From positions 1 through 64,000 of the forward strand of contig CAZLDS010000002.1 in NCBI GenBank assembly GCA_964558395.1: 64,000 nt of DNA, written 5' to 3'. A program made the translations under genes and the position numbers. Origin of the DNA: CSP1-5 sp964558395. GTDB lineage: Bacteria > Methylomirabilota > Methylomirabilia > Methylomirabilales > CSP1-5. The notes beneath the pieces are model-generated. The model ran no database searches, was not told where the DNA came from, and saw only the letters and a list, made by a program, of their open reading frames with translations. Each line of letters opens with the position of its first letter. The stretch's first letter is position 1. Shown here in pieces: positions 33,787 to 42,492 of this stretch.

Positions 33787-35928
33787 TTATCCTGGTCGGG
33801 CGTAGAGGGCGCGGTAGCGGTCGTAGCTCCCTAGCACGCGTTTGATGTATTCCCGGGTCTCGGGATAGGGGATCTCCTCGATGAACACTTCGGGGTCTTC
33901 GAGGGGATGGTGGTCCTTGAGCCAGCGTTGGACGGTGCTGGGTCCTGCGTTATAGGCTGCCAGGGTGAGGGCGAGGTTTCCCCCGAACTGCTTGTGAAGC
34001 TTGCCAAGGTAGCGGGTTCCCAGGGCGATATTGGGACCAGGCGTATCGAGGTCAGGGGGGTTGGGCAGATCCGTTTCTCTCGCCACCCGCGCTGCGGTTG
34101 CAGGCATGAGCTGCATGAGTCCTCTGGCGCCTGCACTCGAAACGGCCGTGGGGGAAAAGGTGCTCTCCTCCCGGATGAGAGCGGTCACTAGATACGGATC
34201 GAGCGGCGTCTCTTTCACATACCGGTCAACCGAGGGCCAGAAGCCTCGCGGATACAGGAACGACCAGAATATGGTCATGGCCTCCTGTTTGCGGTCAGTC
34301 GTGAGGAGCGTGCCGACCGAGCGCCTCGCAATACTGATTACTTTTTCAAACTCGTTTGCGCGAGCAAGCGCCTGGCAGGCCTCCCATTGTACTGGAAGCT
34401 CGTGGGGGCGGGACGAGGCGAGGATCCAATACTCGGCGGCGGCATCCACCCACATGCGCAAGTAAAAGAGTTCGCGGGCCTTGGCCAGGGCCCGGGACGA
34501 GCCGTCGTCAAATGGGGGAGCAGGTCCCGGTGCGAATCTCTGCGGCTTGAGTTGCAACCGTTGCCGCGCTCGCCATTCGTAGTAGGGGTCCAGCATCGCT
34601 TCCTTCATGAGCCGCTGGTAGATCGTTTTCGCCAGGGGACGTTGCCCTGTCTCTTCCAAAAAGCGACCACGCCAGTACAAAGCCTGGGCCTTTTGGCCGG
34701 ATTGCGGATAATCTTTTAGGAGGCGTTGCAATTCCTGCGCTGCGCGCTCGGGCTTCCGCTGGCGGTAGAGCAACCAGGCCCGCCGCCACCGCGCGGTATC
34801 CCCAAGCCCCCCTTTGGGATAACGGCGCAACAGACGCGCGTACACCTCGAGCGCGGCATCATGCTGCTTTCGACTCTCGCGGCTGAGGCCGATGAGATAC
34901 AGGGCATCATCCGCCAGACGACTTCGGGGAAAAGTCTGGTGGATTCGCTCGAGATCCGTGATCGCCTGGAGATACTCCCCCGATCGGAGGGAAGCCTTGC
35001 CTATGAGGAACAGGGCCTTCACCTGATCGCGCGGCTGCGCGGTGGGATCCGTCAGGGGACGCAGGACAGCGATGGCTCGGGGGTACTCTTTCATGCCGGA
35101 CAGGCTGCGCCCCAGAAGGAGACGCAAGTCTGTGTTCTCGGGATCGGTTTTCAGGAGCTGGGTGAGGACGGGGGTTGCTTCGCCGAAGTGCCCCTCGCGC
35201 AAGAGGGCTCGTGCCCGCAGGAGCTGCTCCTCGGTGGTGAAGGGGGGTACGTTGGGTATCTCGTGGAGCAGGCGTCTTGCCTCGACCGCCGCGAGATCAG
35301 CCGGGAAGTGAATATAGAGGCGCTTGAGGGGGGGTGCCGCTTCCCCCGGACGCTCGAGGGTGATGAGGAGTTTCGCGAGGAGAAGGGAGGCCTTGGGGGC
35401 TTGGGATGACGTGGGATAGCGGTCCAGAAACGAGGACAAGGCCTTTTCCGCGTCTTCGTGCTGCTCCATATCCAGATAGGTCGTGGCCAGGCGGAATTGG
35501 GCGTCCTCCGCGAGGCGGCTCTCGGGATAGCGCGCTAAGAGGCGGGAAAGGAGGAGCGTGGCCTTGCTCTGGTCCTTGAGTGCGAGGGCTGCCTGAGCGG
35601 CGTAGGAGAGCGCATAGTCGGATAAGAGGTCGCTTTCGACCGCAGCCTCCTCGAGGAAGGGGAGTGCGTCGGCCGGCTGATCCGTTTTTAAAAGGCAGTA
35701 GCCGGTGAGAAACCGGACGCGCTGCTCAATTGCGTCGGGGGGTGGATGCGGGATTCCTTCAAATGCCTCCAGTGCCGCTGGACAGTCGTCGGTCTCCAAG
35801 GCCAGGAGGGCCTGGGTGAAGGCCGGCGGGAGATCGCTGGGAAGGGCGTCGGTGGCCTTGAAGACCAGGACGAGCAGCCCGAACCATACCTTCCAACTGC
35901 CTCTTCGCTCTGCCCCTTTCGTCGTCAT
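33787..35928 (-). CDS. slt: Soluble lytic murein transglycosylase with TPR repeats
   Basis: 713 residues. A signal segment (WKVWFGLLVLVFKATDALP) is followed by some 500 residues of TPR-like helical repeats (LARYPESRLAEDAQFRLATTYLDMEQHEDAEKAL and many others). The C-terminal catalytic domain is SLT type 1: LVTALIREESTFSPTAVSSAGARGLMQLMPATAARVA, with Glu of REES as the acid, then NIALGTRYLGKLHKQFGGNLALTLAAYNAGP. It cleaves peptidoglycan to 1,6-anhydro-muropeptides in the periplasm. It lies nine bases after mtnA. Confidence 0.92.
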   Translation of the reverse strand: MTTKGAERRGSWKVWFGLLVLVFKATDALPSDLPPAFTQALLALETDDCPAALEAFEGIPHPPPDAIEQRVRFLTGYCLLKTDQPADALPFLEEAAVESDLLSDYALSYAAQAALALKDQSKATLLLSRLLARYPESRLAEDAQFRLATTYLDMEQHEDAEKALSSFLDRYPTSSQAPKASLLLAKLLITLERPGEAAPPLKRLYIHFPADLAAVEARRLLHEIPNVPPFTTEEQLLRARALLREGHFGEATPVLTQLLKTDPENTDLRLLLGRSLSGMKEYPRAIAVLRPLTDPTAQPRDQVKALFLIGKASLRSGEYLQAITDLERIHQTFPRSRLADDALYLIGLSRESRKQHDAALEVYARLLRRYPKGGLGDTARWRRAWLLYRQRKPERAAQELQRLLKDYPQSGQKAQALYWRGRFLEETGQRPLAKTIYQRLMKEAMLDPYYEWRARQRLQLKPQRFAPGPAPPFDDGSSRALAKARELFYLRMWVDAAAEYWILASSRPHELPVQWEACQALARANEFEKVISIARRSVGTLLTTDRKQEAMTIFWSFLYPRGFWPSVDRYVKETPLDPYLVTALIREESTFSPTAVSSAGARGLMQLMPATAARVARETDLPNPPDLDTPGPNIALGTRYLGKLHKQFGGNLALTLAAYNAGPSTVQRWLKDHHPLEDPEVFIEEIPYPETREYIKRVLGSYDRYRALYARPG

Positions 35929-35937
35929 GGCTCGTTC

Positions 35938-37002
35938 TTATCGGGCGGCAGAAGGGGATCCATAGAGTGCGTGGATGGCCACTGCAAGGGGTGGGTAGAG
36001 GACCCCCCGGTCGGTGATGAGAGCCGTCACCAACTCTGCTGGCGTGATGTCAAACGCAGGATTGCTCGCCGGGAAACCTTCGGGAGCAATCGACACTCCG
36101 GCGATCGAGGTGATCTCTTGGGGAGCCCGCTCTTCGATAGGAATCTGATCTCCCGCGGGCAGTGCCGGGTCTATGGTCGAGACAGGAGCGGCGACATAGA
36201 ACGGGACATGATGGTACCAGCAGAGCACCGCAAGGGTATATGTCCCGATCTTGTTTGCTACGTCGCCGTTCATGGCGATGCGATCAGCGCCAAGGACCAC
36301 CGCGTGCACTTCACCCCGCCGCATGAAATCCCCTGCCATGCTGTCGGTGATCAGGCGGGAGGGAATTCCCAGGCGGTCGAGTTCCCAGGCAGTGAGCCGG
36401 GCCCCTTGGAGTACTGGCCGCGTTTCATCCACCAACACCTGAATCCGTTTCCCGCCTTCCCAGGCCGCCCGAATGACTCCTAATCCTGTCCCGTATCCGA
36501 CTGTTGCGAGGGCCCCCGTATTACAGTGGGTGAGGATGGTATTGCCGGTCCTGATCAGATGCTGGCCGTGTTGCCCCATGGCACGATTGCATGCCAGGTC
36601 CTCTTGGTGCATCTTGACGGCTTCTTCGACGAGCCGCGCCTTGAGAGTGGGGAATGAAAGATCCCCGTGCTTCTCGGCGACGGTCAAAATCCGCTCCAAC
36701 CCCCAAAAAAGGTTTCTCGCTGTCGGCCGCGTCTGGGCCAACATATCGGCGATCCCTTTTAGGTCTCGGAGGAAGGTGGTGCCATCAGCCGCTTCGAGTT
36801 TCTGGGCACCTAAGGCGAGTCCCATTGCTCCTGCAACCCCGAGGGCTGGCGCGCCCCGGATGCGGAGATTCCTGATTGCCTCCGCCACTGCGTCCGCCTC
36901 CCAGCAATCCACATAGACCTCTTCCCGTGGGAGGCGAGTCTGGTCGAGGATGCGTACGCCGCCTTCGGGAAGCCACTCGAGGGTTCGGATTTCCTCATTC
37001 AT
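35938..37002 (-). CDS. mtnA: S-methyl-5-thioribose-1-phosphate isomerase
   Basis: 354 residues of the eIF2B-alpha-like isomerase family: NLRIRGAPALGVAGAMGLALGA, ILTHCNTGALATVGYGTGLGVIRAAWEGGKRIQVLVDETRPVLQGARLTAWEL, DSMAGDFMRRGEVHAVVLGADRIAMNGDVANKIGTYTLAVL (catalytic Asp), and APVSTIDPALPAGDQIPIEER. It is a methionine-salvage step after 5-methylthioribose 1-phosphate. GAGGAG precedes the ATG. No other salvage gene is in the window. Confidence 0.95.
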   Translation of the reverse strand: MNEEIRTLEWLPEGGVRILDQTRLPREEVYVDCWEADAVAEAIRNLRIRGAPALGVAGAMGLALGAQKLEAADGTTFLRDLKGIADMLAQTRPTARNLFWGLERILTVAEKHGDLSFPTLKARLVEEAVKMHQEDLACNRAMGQHGQHLIRTGNTILTHCNTGALATVGYGTGLGVIRAAWEGGKRIQVLVDETRPVLQGARLTAWELDRLGIPSRLITDSMAGDFMRRGEVHAVVLGADRIAMNGDVANKIGTYTLAVLCWYHHVPFYVAAPVSTIDPALPAGDQIPIEERAPQEITSIAGVSIAPEGFPASNPAFDITPAELVTALITDRGVLYPPLAVAIHALYGSPSAAR

Positions 37003-37014
37003 CTGCGCTTCTCC

Positions 37015-37167
37015 TCAAATCATACAGTAGCAATCCTCTTCCCGGCGTTCAACGGAAATGTTCCCAGGGGCCCTCCACTCGCCGTGGCCTTTCTGGTCAG
37101 CATGTTTTCTTTTCGTCTTTCGTGCGTTCTCTTGCTCCGCAACGTGTTTATTTTTAAGGCTTGTCAT
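37015..37167 (-). CDS. Small highly charged protein upstream of mtnA
   Basis: 50 residues, MTSLKNKHVAEQENARKTKR and onward, rich in Lys, Arg and Glu, with a CYC motif near the C-terminus. The ATG at 37167 has AAGGAG nine bases upstream, and the stop lies 12 bases before mtnA, which has its own GAGGAG site. This position fits a leader ORF or a small co-expressed protein. I know no family. Confidence 0.45.
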   Translation of the reverse strand: MTSLKNKHVAEQENARKTKRKHADQKGHGEWRAPGNISVERREEDCYCMI

Positions 37168-37238
37168 TCTGGCGCACTCCTTGCGAGAGATGCACGGATG
37201 AGGGTTCAGGCAGTGTTGTCCAGACGCACGTTCGGAGG

Positions 37239-37376
37239 ATGAGGAGGGCAAATGTCTACTACAACGCCGTGATCGGGGCCCTGCTGCTATTTCCATGGTC
37301 GGTCGGGGGCCTGATGATCGTAGGCGTCCTTTGGGAGAAGCGAAAGATCCGGGCACGGGCCCGGGTCCAACCGTAA
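37239..37376 (+). CDS. Single-span membrane microprotein
   Basis: 45 residues: a basic N-terminus (MRRANVYYN), one hydrophobic span (AVIGALLLFPWSVGGLMIVG) and a basic tail (WEKRKIRARARVQP), a positive-inside profile. GGAGG lies directly before the ATG, closer than ideal. It ends just before the groEL terminator. A real but unknown small protein is plausible. Confidence 0.4.
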   Translation: MRRANVYYNAVIGALLLFPWSVGGLMIVGVLWEKRKIRARARVQP

Positions 37377-37384
37377 AAAGCAAA

Positions 37385-37409
37385 AACCCCCGGGATGACC
37401 CCGGGGGTT
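37385..37409 (-). terminator. Intrinsic terminator of groESL
   Basis: A 10-bp perfect GC-rich stem (AACCCCCGGG and CCCGGGGGTT) with a five-base loop, followed on the groEL strand by TTTTTGCTTTTT. It lies 18 bases after the groEL stop. The tail resembles that of the aroF leader hairpin (TTTTGCTTT). Confidence 0.8.
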
Positions 37410-37427
37410 CTTGCGAGCGCTTGTCTG

Positions 37428-39059
37428 TTAGTACATGTCGCCCATCCCGCCGGCACCCGGCGGCATGGGCGTCTTCTCTTTCTTCTCTGGAATCTCGGTG
37501 ACCAATGCCTCCGTCGTCACCATCAACGCCGCAATACTCGCGGCATTCTGCAGCGCAATTCTGGTGACCTTGGTAGGATCGATGATCCCGGCTTCCATCA
37601 GATCCTCGTATTCCTCGGTCTCGGCATTGAAGCCGAAGTTGCCCGTCTTTTCGAGGACCCGTTGGACGACAATGGAGCCTTCGGCTCCGGCGTTCGCCGC
37701 GATTTGGCGAATGGGCTCCTCGAGCGCTCGCCGGATGATGTTGGCTCCCGTCTTCTCATCCTTCTCCAGCTTCAGCTTCTTCAGGGCCTCCAGGGTCCTC
37801 AAGTAGGCCACACCGCCGCCAGCGACGATCCCCTCCTCGACCGCCGCGCGCGTGGCGTTCAGCGCATCCTCGACGCGCGCCTTCTTCTCTTTCATTTCCA
37901 CCTCGGTGGCCGCGCCAACCTTGATCACGGCCACGCCCCCGGCGAGCTTGGCCAGCCGCTCCTGCAGCTTTTCGCGGTCATAATCCGAGGTGGTCTCTTC
38001 GATCTGGGTGCGGATCTGCTTAATCCGACCCTCGATGGCTTTGGGGTCCCCGGCTCCCTCGATGATCGTCGTGTTCTCTTTATCAATAACCACCTTCTTG
38101 CATTTGCCGAGGTCCTCGAGGCGGATATTTTCTAGCTTGATCCCCACCTCCTCGGCGATGACCTCGCCGCCGGTCAGGACGGCGACGTCTTTCAGCATCT
38201 CCTTCCGGCGATCGCCAAAGCCCGGGGCCTTCACCGCCGCCGCGTTCAGTGTCCCTCGGAGCTTATTCACCACCAGGGTCGCCAGGGCCTCGCCCTCCAC
38301 ATCCTCGGCGACGATCAAGAGGGGTCTTCCCATCTTGGCGATCTGCTCCAGGACCGGGAGGATATCCCGCATGTTGGATATCTTCTTCTCATTAATCAGC
38401 AGGAAGGGATTTTCAATCACACACTCCATGCGTTCTGGGTCCGTGACGAAGTAAGGGCTGAGGTAGCCCCGGTCAAACTGCATCCCCTCCACCACGTCCA
38501 GGTTGGTCTCCATCCCTTTGGCCTCTTCGACCGTGATCACCCCGTCCTTACCGACTTTCTCCATGGCCTCGGCGATCAGGTTGCCGATGGTGCTATCGTT
38601 GTTGGCCGAGATGGTGGCTACCTGGGAGATCTCTCTTTTCCCTTTCGTCGGAATGCTGAGCTTTTTCAGCTCGGCCACGACGGTCTCAACCGCTTTTTCA
38701 ATCCCTCGCTTCAATGCCATGGGGTTGGCCCCGGCGGTGACGTTTTTCTGTCCCTCCTTGTAGATGGCCTCGGCGAGCACGGTGGCCGTCGTGGTTCCGT
38801 CCCCCGCCACATCTGAGGTCTTGGACGCGACCTCTCTGACCATCTGGGCCCCCATGTTCTCGAAGGGGTCCTCCAGCTCTACCTCCTTGGCCACCGTGAC
38901 CCCGTCCTTCGTGATCGTGGGTGCCCCCCACTTCTTATCGAGGACGACGTTGCGCCCCTTGGGGCCTAGGGTTACCTTGACGGCCTTCGCCAACTTGTGT
39001 ATGCCTTCGACGGTAGACCGTCTTGCCTCCTCATCGTACTTGAGCTGTTTTGCTGGCAT
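37428..39059 (-). CDS. groEL: Chaperonin GroEL (Hsp60)
   Basis: 543 residues, standard length. Hallmarks are VTLGPKGRNVVLDKKWGAPTITKDGVTVA, the ATPase loop DVAGDGTTTATVLAEAI with its catalytic Asp, the apical domain DRGYLSPYFVTD, and ALNATRAAVEEGIVAGGGVA. The tail is short (GGMGDMY) with a single GGM unit. It forms the folding chamber with GroES. It is 87 bases after groES and shares its CIRCE-regulated promoter. Confidence 0.98.
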   Translation of the reverse strand: MPAKQLKYDEEARRSTVEGIHKLAKAVKVTLGPKGRNVVLDKKWGAPTITKDGVTVAKEVELEDPFENMGAQMVREVASKTSDVAGDGTTTATVLAEAIYKEGQKNVTAGANPMALKRGIEKAVETVVAELKKLSIPTKGKREISQVATISANNDSTIGNLIAEAMEKVGKDGVITVEEAKGMETNLDVVEGMQFDRGYLSPYFVTDPERMECVIENPFLLINEKKISNMRDILPVLEQIAKMGRPLLIVAEDVEGEALATLVVNKLRGTLNAAAVKAPGFGDRRKEMLKDVAVLTGGEVIAEEVGIKLENIRLEDLGKCKKVVIDKENTTIIEGAGDPKAIEGRIKQIRTQIEETTSDYDREKLQERLAKLAGGVAVIKVGAATEVEMKEKKARVEDALNATRAAVEEGIVAGGGVAYLRTLEALKKLKLEKDEKTGANIIRRALEEPIRQIAANAGAEGSIVVQRVLEKTGNFGFNAETEEYEDLMEAGIIDPTKVTRIALQNAASIAALMVTTEALVTEIPEKKEKTPMPPGAGGMGDMY

Positions 39060-39146
39060 CGATTCTTCCCTCCCTCTTCGTGGTCCGTCAGGTCTTCTTC
39101 ACGATGTCGGAAAGTCGTGTGCAGATCCCGCGATCCGTGTCCTCGC

Positions 39147-39440
39147 CTACTTGATGATTCCGAGGACCTCGCTTTCCTTCATGATCAGGTATTCTTCGTC
39201 ATTGAGGCGGACTTCGTTCCAGGAATACTTGCTGAAGAGGATCCGGTTTCCGACCTTCACATCCATGGGGAGTCGTTTGCCATCCTCCGTCAGCTTCCCG
39301 GGACCAACGGCGACCACTTCCCCTTCTTGCGGTTTTTCTTTCGCCGTGTCGGGAATGATGATTCCGCCCTTCTTCATCTCCTTCTCTTCGAGCCGCTTTA
39401 CCAGGATGTAATCGTGTAATGGTTGGACCTTCACGGCCAT
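39147..39440 (-). CDS. groES: Co-chaperonin GroES (Hsp10)
   Basis: 97 residues: VQPLHDYILVKRLEEKEMKKGGIIIPDTAKEKPQEGEVVAVGPG includes the mobile loop that binds GroEL. The remainder, KVGNRILFSKYSWNEVRLNDEEYLIMKESEVLGII, is also family-typical. GGAGG lies upstream of the ATG. It is the first gene of the groESL operon behind a perfect CIRCE. Confidence 0.98.
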   Translation of the reverse strand: MAVKVQPLHDYILVKRLEEKEMKKGGIIIPDTAKEKPQEGEVVAVGPGKLTEDGKRLPMDVKVGNRILFSKYSWNEVRLNDEEYLIMKESEVLGIIK

Positions 39441-39503
39441 ACTTGTCCACCTCCCTTGAGCTATGATGGTTGTCGTTGTTCCGCCCGCATGTCCAGTGGG
39501 TTG

Positions 39504-39530
39504 TTAGCACTCGCCTCGGGTGAGTGCTAA
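39504..39530 (-). promoter_or_regulatory. CIRCE operator (HrcA binding site)
   Basis: TTAGCACTC (39504-39512), nine bases, GAGTGCTAA (39522-39530): identical to the CIRCE consensus with its 9-base spacer. It overlaps the start of the groESL transcript, so HrcA repression relieved by heat is expected. hrcA itself is not in the window. Confidence 0.97.
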
Positions 39531-39538
39531 TGCATTGT

Positions 39539-39567
39539 AAATTATGCGACCGCCGCCGTCTACGCAA
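39539..39567 (-). promoter_or_regulatory. Promoter of groESL
   Basis: Reverse-strand TTGCGT (39562-39567), a 17-base spacer and TAATTT (39539-39544), directly upstream of CIRCE. An overlapping CATAAT (39541-39546) is an alternative -10. Confidence 0.45.
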
Positions 39568-39688
39568 GGTGTACTGCATGTTGATTCTAATGAGTGTAAG
39601 GATATTAGTAAGTATTATAGCTTGTTAATATGTTCGCACTCATAATTTTGCCATAAATCGCCGAATATTGCGGATTTATTGTATTAAC

Positions 39689-39718
39689 TTGAGATCGTTG
39701 CGAGATGCGTCCCATACT
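39689..39718 (+). promoter_or_regulatory. Promoter of alr
   Basis: TTGAGA (39689-39694), an 18-base spacer and CATACT (39713-39718). The divergent groES-alr gap (39441-39748) is AT-rich at 39600-39690 and otherwise holds only CIRCE and the groES promoter. Confidence 0.4.
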
Positions 39719-39748
39719 GGTATGATGCGCACAACGGAGGGGCGTGCC

Positions 39749-40888
39749 GTGAGAGGTCGGCAAACTCACGCCGTGGTGTCGCTCGATGCCGTCGCGCGGA
39801 ATTTGGGCCGCATCCGGGACCACGTCGGAGCCGATGTCGAGATTATGGCAGTGGTCAAGGCAGATGCCTATGGCCACGGCGCTCTGCCTGTGGCCCGGAC
39901 CCTCGTCGAGGCCGGCGCAGGCCGGCTGGGTGTCGCGCTGCCCGAGGAAGGGGTCCGGCTGAGAGACCGCGGGGTGCAGGTTCCCATCTTGGTGATGGGT
40001 CCAACCGGTCCCGATCAGGGTTCAGTGCTTTCCGATTACCGACTCGATCAGGTGGTCTATCACGTCTTGCACGCCCGGGCCCTGTCAGAGGGGGCGAGTG
40101 GTTCCAGCGGTCGGATGAGGGCCCATCTCAAGATCGATACCGGGATGGGGCGGCTGGGAATCAACCCCGCCGAGGCCGCAGCCGCGGCAAAGGCGATTGT
40201 CAATCTGCCGGGACTGGAATTTGGCGGGGTGATGAGCCACTTCGCCGCAGCCGATGCGGCGAATAAGGGCCATGCGCGGGAGCAACTTCGGCAGTTTCTC
40301 GAAGCGATCCGAGAGATCGAGGCGGCCGGGGTTCCCATCCCTCTCCGCCATATCGCCAATAGTGCGGCTATTCTTGACCTTTCCGAGACCCACCTGGACA
40401 TGGTGCGGCCAGGGATTGCCCTGTACGGATATCCTCCGTCTCCCTCCGCCGTGCACGACGGTCTGTGGGAACCCGCTCTCACCTTTAAAACCTACATTGC
40501 CCAGATCAAGGAGCTGCCAAAGGGCGCAACCGTGAGCTATGGTTGCACGTACGAAGCACCCCGGGATCTCCTCGTCGCTACGCTGCCTGTGGGATATGCG
40601 GACGGGTATAATCGCCTGCTCTCCAACCGGGGGCAGGTACTCATCCGTGGTCAGCGGGCGCCGGTGGTCGGTACCGTGTGCATGGATATGGTTATGGTTG
40701 ATATCACAGAGGTGAGCGGGGTCCGTGAAGGGGAAGAAGGGGTGCTGCTCGGACGCCAAGGGGATGAAACGCTCTTTGCGGATACGTGGGCCGCACACCT
40801 TGGCACAATCACGTATGAGGTCCTCTGCAATATCGGTAAGCGCGTCCCCCGGACCTACCTCCGGGAAGGCAAGGTCATCACCCCCTAA
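39749..40888 (+). CDS. alr: Alanine racemase
   Basis: 379 residues; makes D-alanine for peptidoglycan. The PLP lysine is Lys37 in AVVKADAYGHG, and the second base is Tyr264 in TVSYGCTY. Other blocks are HLKIDTGMGRLGI, FGGVMSHFAAAD, VRPGIALYGYPP, LPVGYADGYNRLLSN and VGTVCMDMVMVDIT. GTG at 39749 is set by GGAGGGG six bases upstream; an upstream ATG at 39722 is less likely. Confidence 0.96.
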   Translation: MRGRQTHAVVSLDAVARNLGRIRDHVGADVEIMAVVKADAYGHGALPVARTLVEAGAGRLGVALPEEGVRLRDRGVQVPILVMGPTGPDQGSVLSDYRLDQVVYHVLHARALSEGASGSSGRMRAHLKIDTGMGRLGINPAEAAAAAKAIVNLPGLEFGGVMSHFAAADAANKGHAREQLRQFLEAIREIEAAGVPIPLRHIANSAAILDLSETHLDMVRPGIALYGYPPSPSAVHDGLWEPALTFKTYIAQIKELPKGATVSYGCTYEAPRDLLVATLPVGYADGYNRLLSNRGQVLIRGQRAPVVGTVCMDMVMVDITEVSGVREGEEGVLLGRQGDETLFADTWAAHLGTITYEVLCNIGKRVPRTYLREGKVITP

Positions 40889-41097
40889 GGTTCCTCGGCC
40901 CGTTCCCCTCTCATTCACGTCCAGGCTCGCCCGCATGGGTCGTTATTCCGCTCATCGGATCTTTGACAGAATTCCCATGATTCCCAGTCACCTCGTCAAA
41001 CTGGCCGGGATTCGTCACCTCGCTAAAAACGCGCGGTGCATTTAACTTCTAAGTAGTTGTTTTCACGGGTCTGGAACATTGTAGCGCTTTACCTATC

Positions 41098-41113
41098 TGG
41101 CATCCCCCTTGCA
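41098..41113 (+). promoter_or_regulatory. Sigma-54 (RpoN) promoter
   Basis: TGGCATCCCCCTTGCA matches the -24/-12 consensus TGGCAC-N5-TTGCW at all positions but one, with the required spacing between GG and GC. It lies 75 bases before the start of a small membrane protein gene and in the right direction. An activator site was not identified. The rest of 40889-41188 shows nothing else. Confidence 0.75.
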
Positions 41114-41188
41114 CCCCCTAGTTGATTCCTGAGCGGGGTCGGCAGGGGCAGGGGACCCCACAAACAAACGCACCGCGGGAGGGTCGCG

Positions 41189-41407
41189 ATGGCAAAGGCT
41201 GTAGAATCGGGCGTTGTAATCACCGCAGGGAAACCGGATAGTCTGGCGTGCCGGATGGAAAGAGCCCTATACGCCGTGGGTGAGAGCGAAAATGTCGAGA
41301 CCCTGGTGATCGGGCTTGGCGCCGCCACACTCTGTCTTCTGCTGGGCTATGCCATCGTCATTCTGGCCAAATTCCCCGTGGGCATCTTCGCAATTGGACT
41401 CGGCTAG
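41189..41407 (+). CDS. Small single-span membrane protein behind a sigma-54 promoter
   Basis: 72 residues. A soluble N-terminal half (MAKAVESGVVITAGKPDSLACRMERALYAVGESENVE) leads to one long hydrophobic segment (TLVIGLGAATLCLLLGYAIVILAKF) and a short tail (PVGIFAIGLG). GGGAGG precedes the ATG. It stands alone: the next gene is on the other strand. No family recognised. RpoN control suggests a response to nitrogen, envelope or other stress (inference). Confidence 0.7.
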   Translation: MAKAVESGVVITAGKPDSLACRMERALYAVGESENVETLVIGLGAATLCLLLGYAIVILAKFPVGIFAIGLG

Positions 41408-41612
41408 TCTGTACCGCTGATAGCCACTCCGCGTTCTAAATACTGCTGCAGCTTCGTCGACTCGTCTTTTCACTCCTTGGTCAAATCCCCGTTGCTCCCG
41501 CATTCCTTATCACGGTTCAATTGGACATTTGGGACGTCGTGCGGTGCGTGCGGCATTGCGGACGGTGTCCCGTCGTAGGTCTTTCTTCTTCGGTTGCCGA
41601 GCGGAAGGGATC

Positions 41613-42392
41613 TCAGGAGGGACGAGCGAGAAGAATGACGAGCATCCACGAGAAGTGAAAGTCGCCATCCACCTCACGGATGTGGAAGGCGTCCCGCACC
41701 GCCGGGGAGGACTCGACGAATCGACGATGGAGTTCGGCCACCACGTCCGGCGGGGAGCCAGAGGTGCGGACCCAATCCGAGAAGACCAGCTCAGTGCGGT
41801 GGGACGTGGTCAGTTCCACCAAAGTGAATCCCGCTTCCGCGATCATGCTCTTCCACTCTGAAGGCGTGTAATTCCGCAGGTGCGTCGGGTCCCGAAGGAC
41901 TTCCACCGCCTGGTGCCAGGAGAAAGGCTCGGACTCCTCTGGACTCGAGGAATCTGTGAGAACCAGTCGCCCCGTCGGCCGGAGGACCCGATGGACCTCC
42001 CGCAGGAAGGCCGGCACCGAGACGAAATGGTGGGGAGCGATCCGACAGGTAGCAATGTCAAAGCTTCTGTTGCGAAAGGGGAGGGATTCCGCAGCGGCCT
42101 GGAGGAACCGAATGTTTCGGGCTTCCCGGTCGGCGGCCAAGCGTCGGGCCTCGCAAACCATGTTGCTTGTGATGTCTGTGGCGACGACCTGACCCGACCC
42201 TTGGGCGAAGGCAAAGGCAGTGAAACCAGTCCCCGTGGCGACGTCCAAAACCCGGTCGGTGGGCGTGGGTTTTGCCCAATCCACCATGACCCCTAGGCTC
42301 GTCCCTGTCGCATGCGGGCGGCTCGCTGCATAGCGCGAGGCCTGGCGTCCGAATTGGCGCTGGACCGCTTTTTCGGGGCGCGTTTTATTCAT
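41613..42392 (-). CDS. Class I SAM-dependent methyltransferase (UbiE/Methyltransf_11-like)
   Basis: 259 residues: RVLDVATGTGFTAFAFAQ (motif I), VVATDITSNMVCEARR, FLQAAAESLPFRNRSFDIATCRIAPHHFVSVPAFLREVHRVLRPTGRLVLTDSSSPE (motifs II to post-III). The C-terminal part binds an unknown substrate. The N-terminus KAVQRQFGRQASRYAASRPHATG resembles quinone or sterol methyltransferases. No operon partner: the 205-base gap on one side and a divergent gene on the other. Confidence 0.8.
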   Translation of the reverse strand: MNKTRPEKAVQRQFGRQASRYAASRPHATGTSLGVMVDWAKPTPTDRVLDVATGTGFTAFAFAQGSGQVVATDITSNMVCEARRLAADREARNIRFLQAAAESLPFRNRSFDIATCRIAPHHFVSVPAFLREVHRVLRPTGRLVLTDSSSPEESEPFSWHQAVEVLRDPTHLRNYTPSEWKSMIAEAGFTLVELTTSHRTELVFSDWVRTSGSPPDVVAELHRRFVESSPAVRDAFHIREVDGDFHFSWMLVILLARPS

Positions 42393-42492
42393 ATATGCAA
42401 CATATCATCCCTGCCGATGCTGGGCAACATTACCTGCGCTCCCTTGAGGAAGCGTTTTCCCTGTGGTACAGTCGGCCGCGGAGGTGCGAGAA

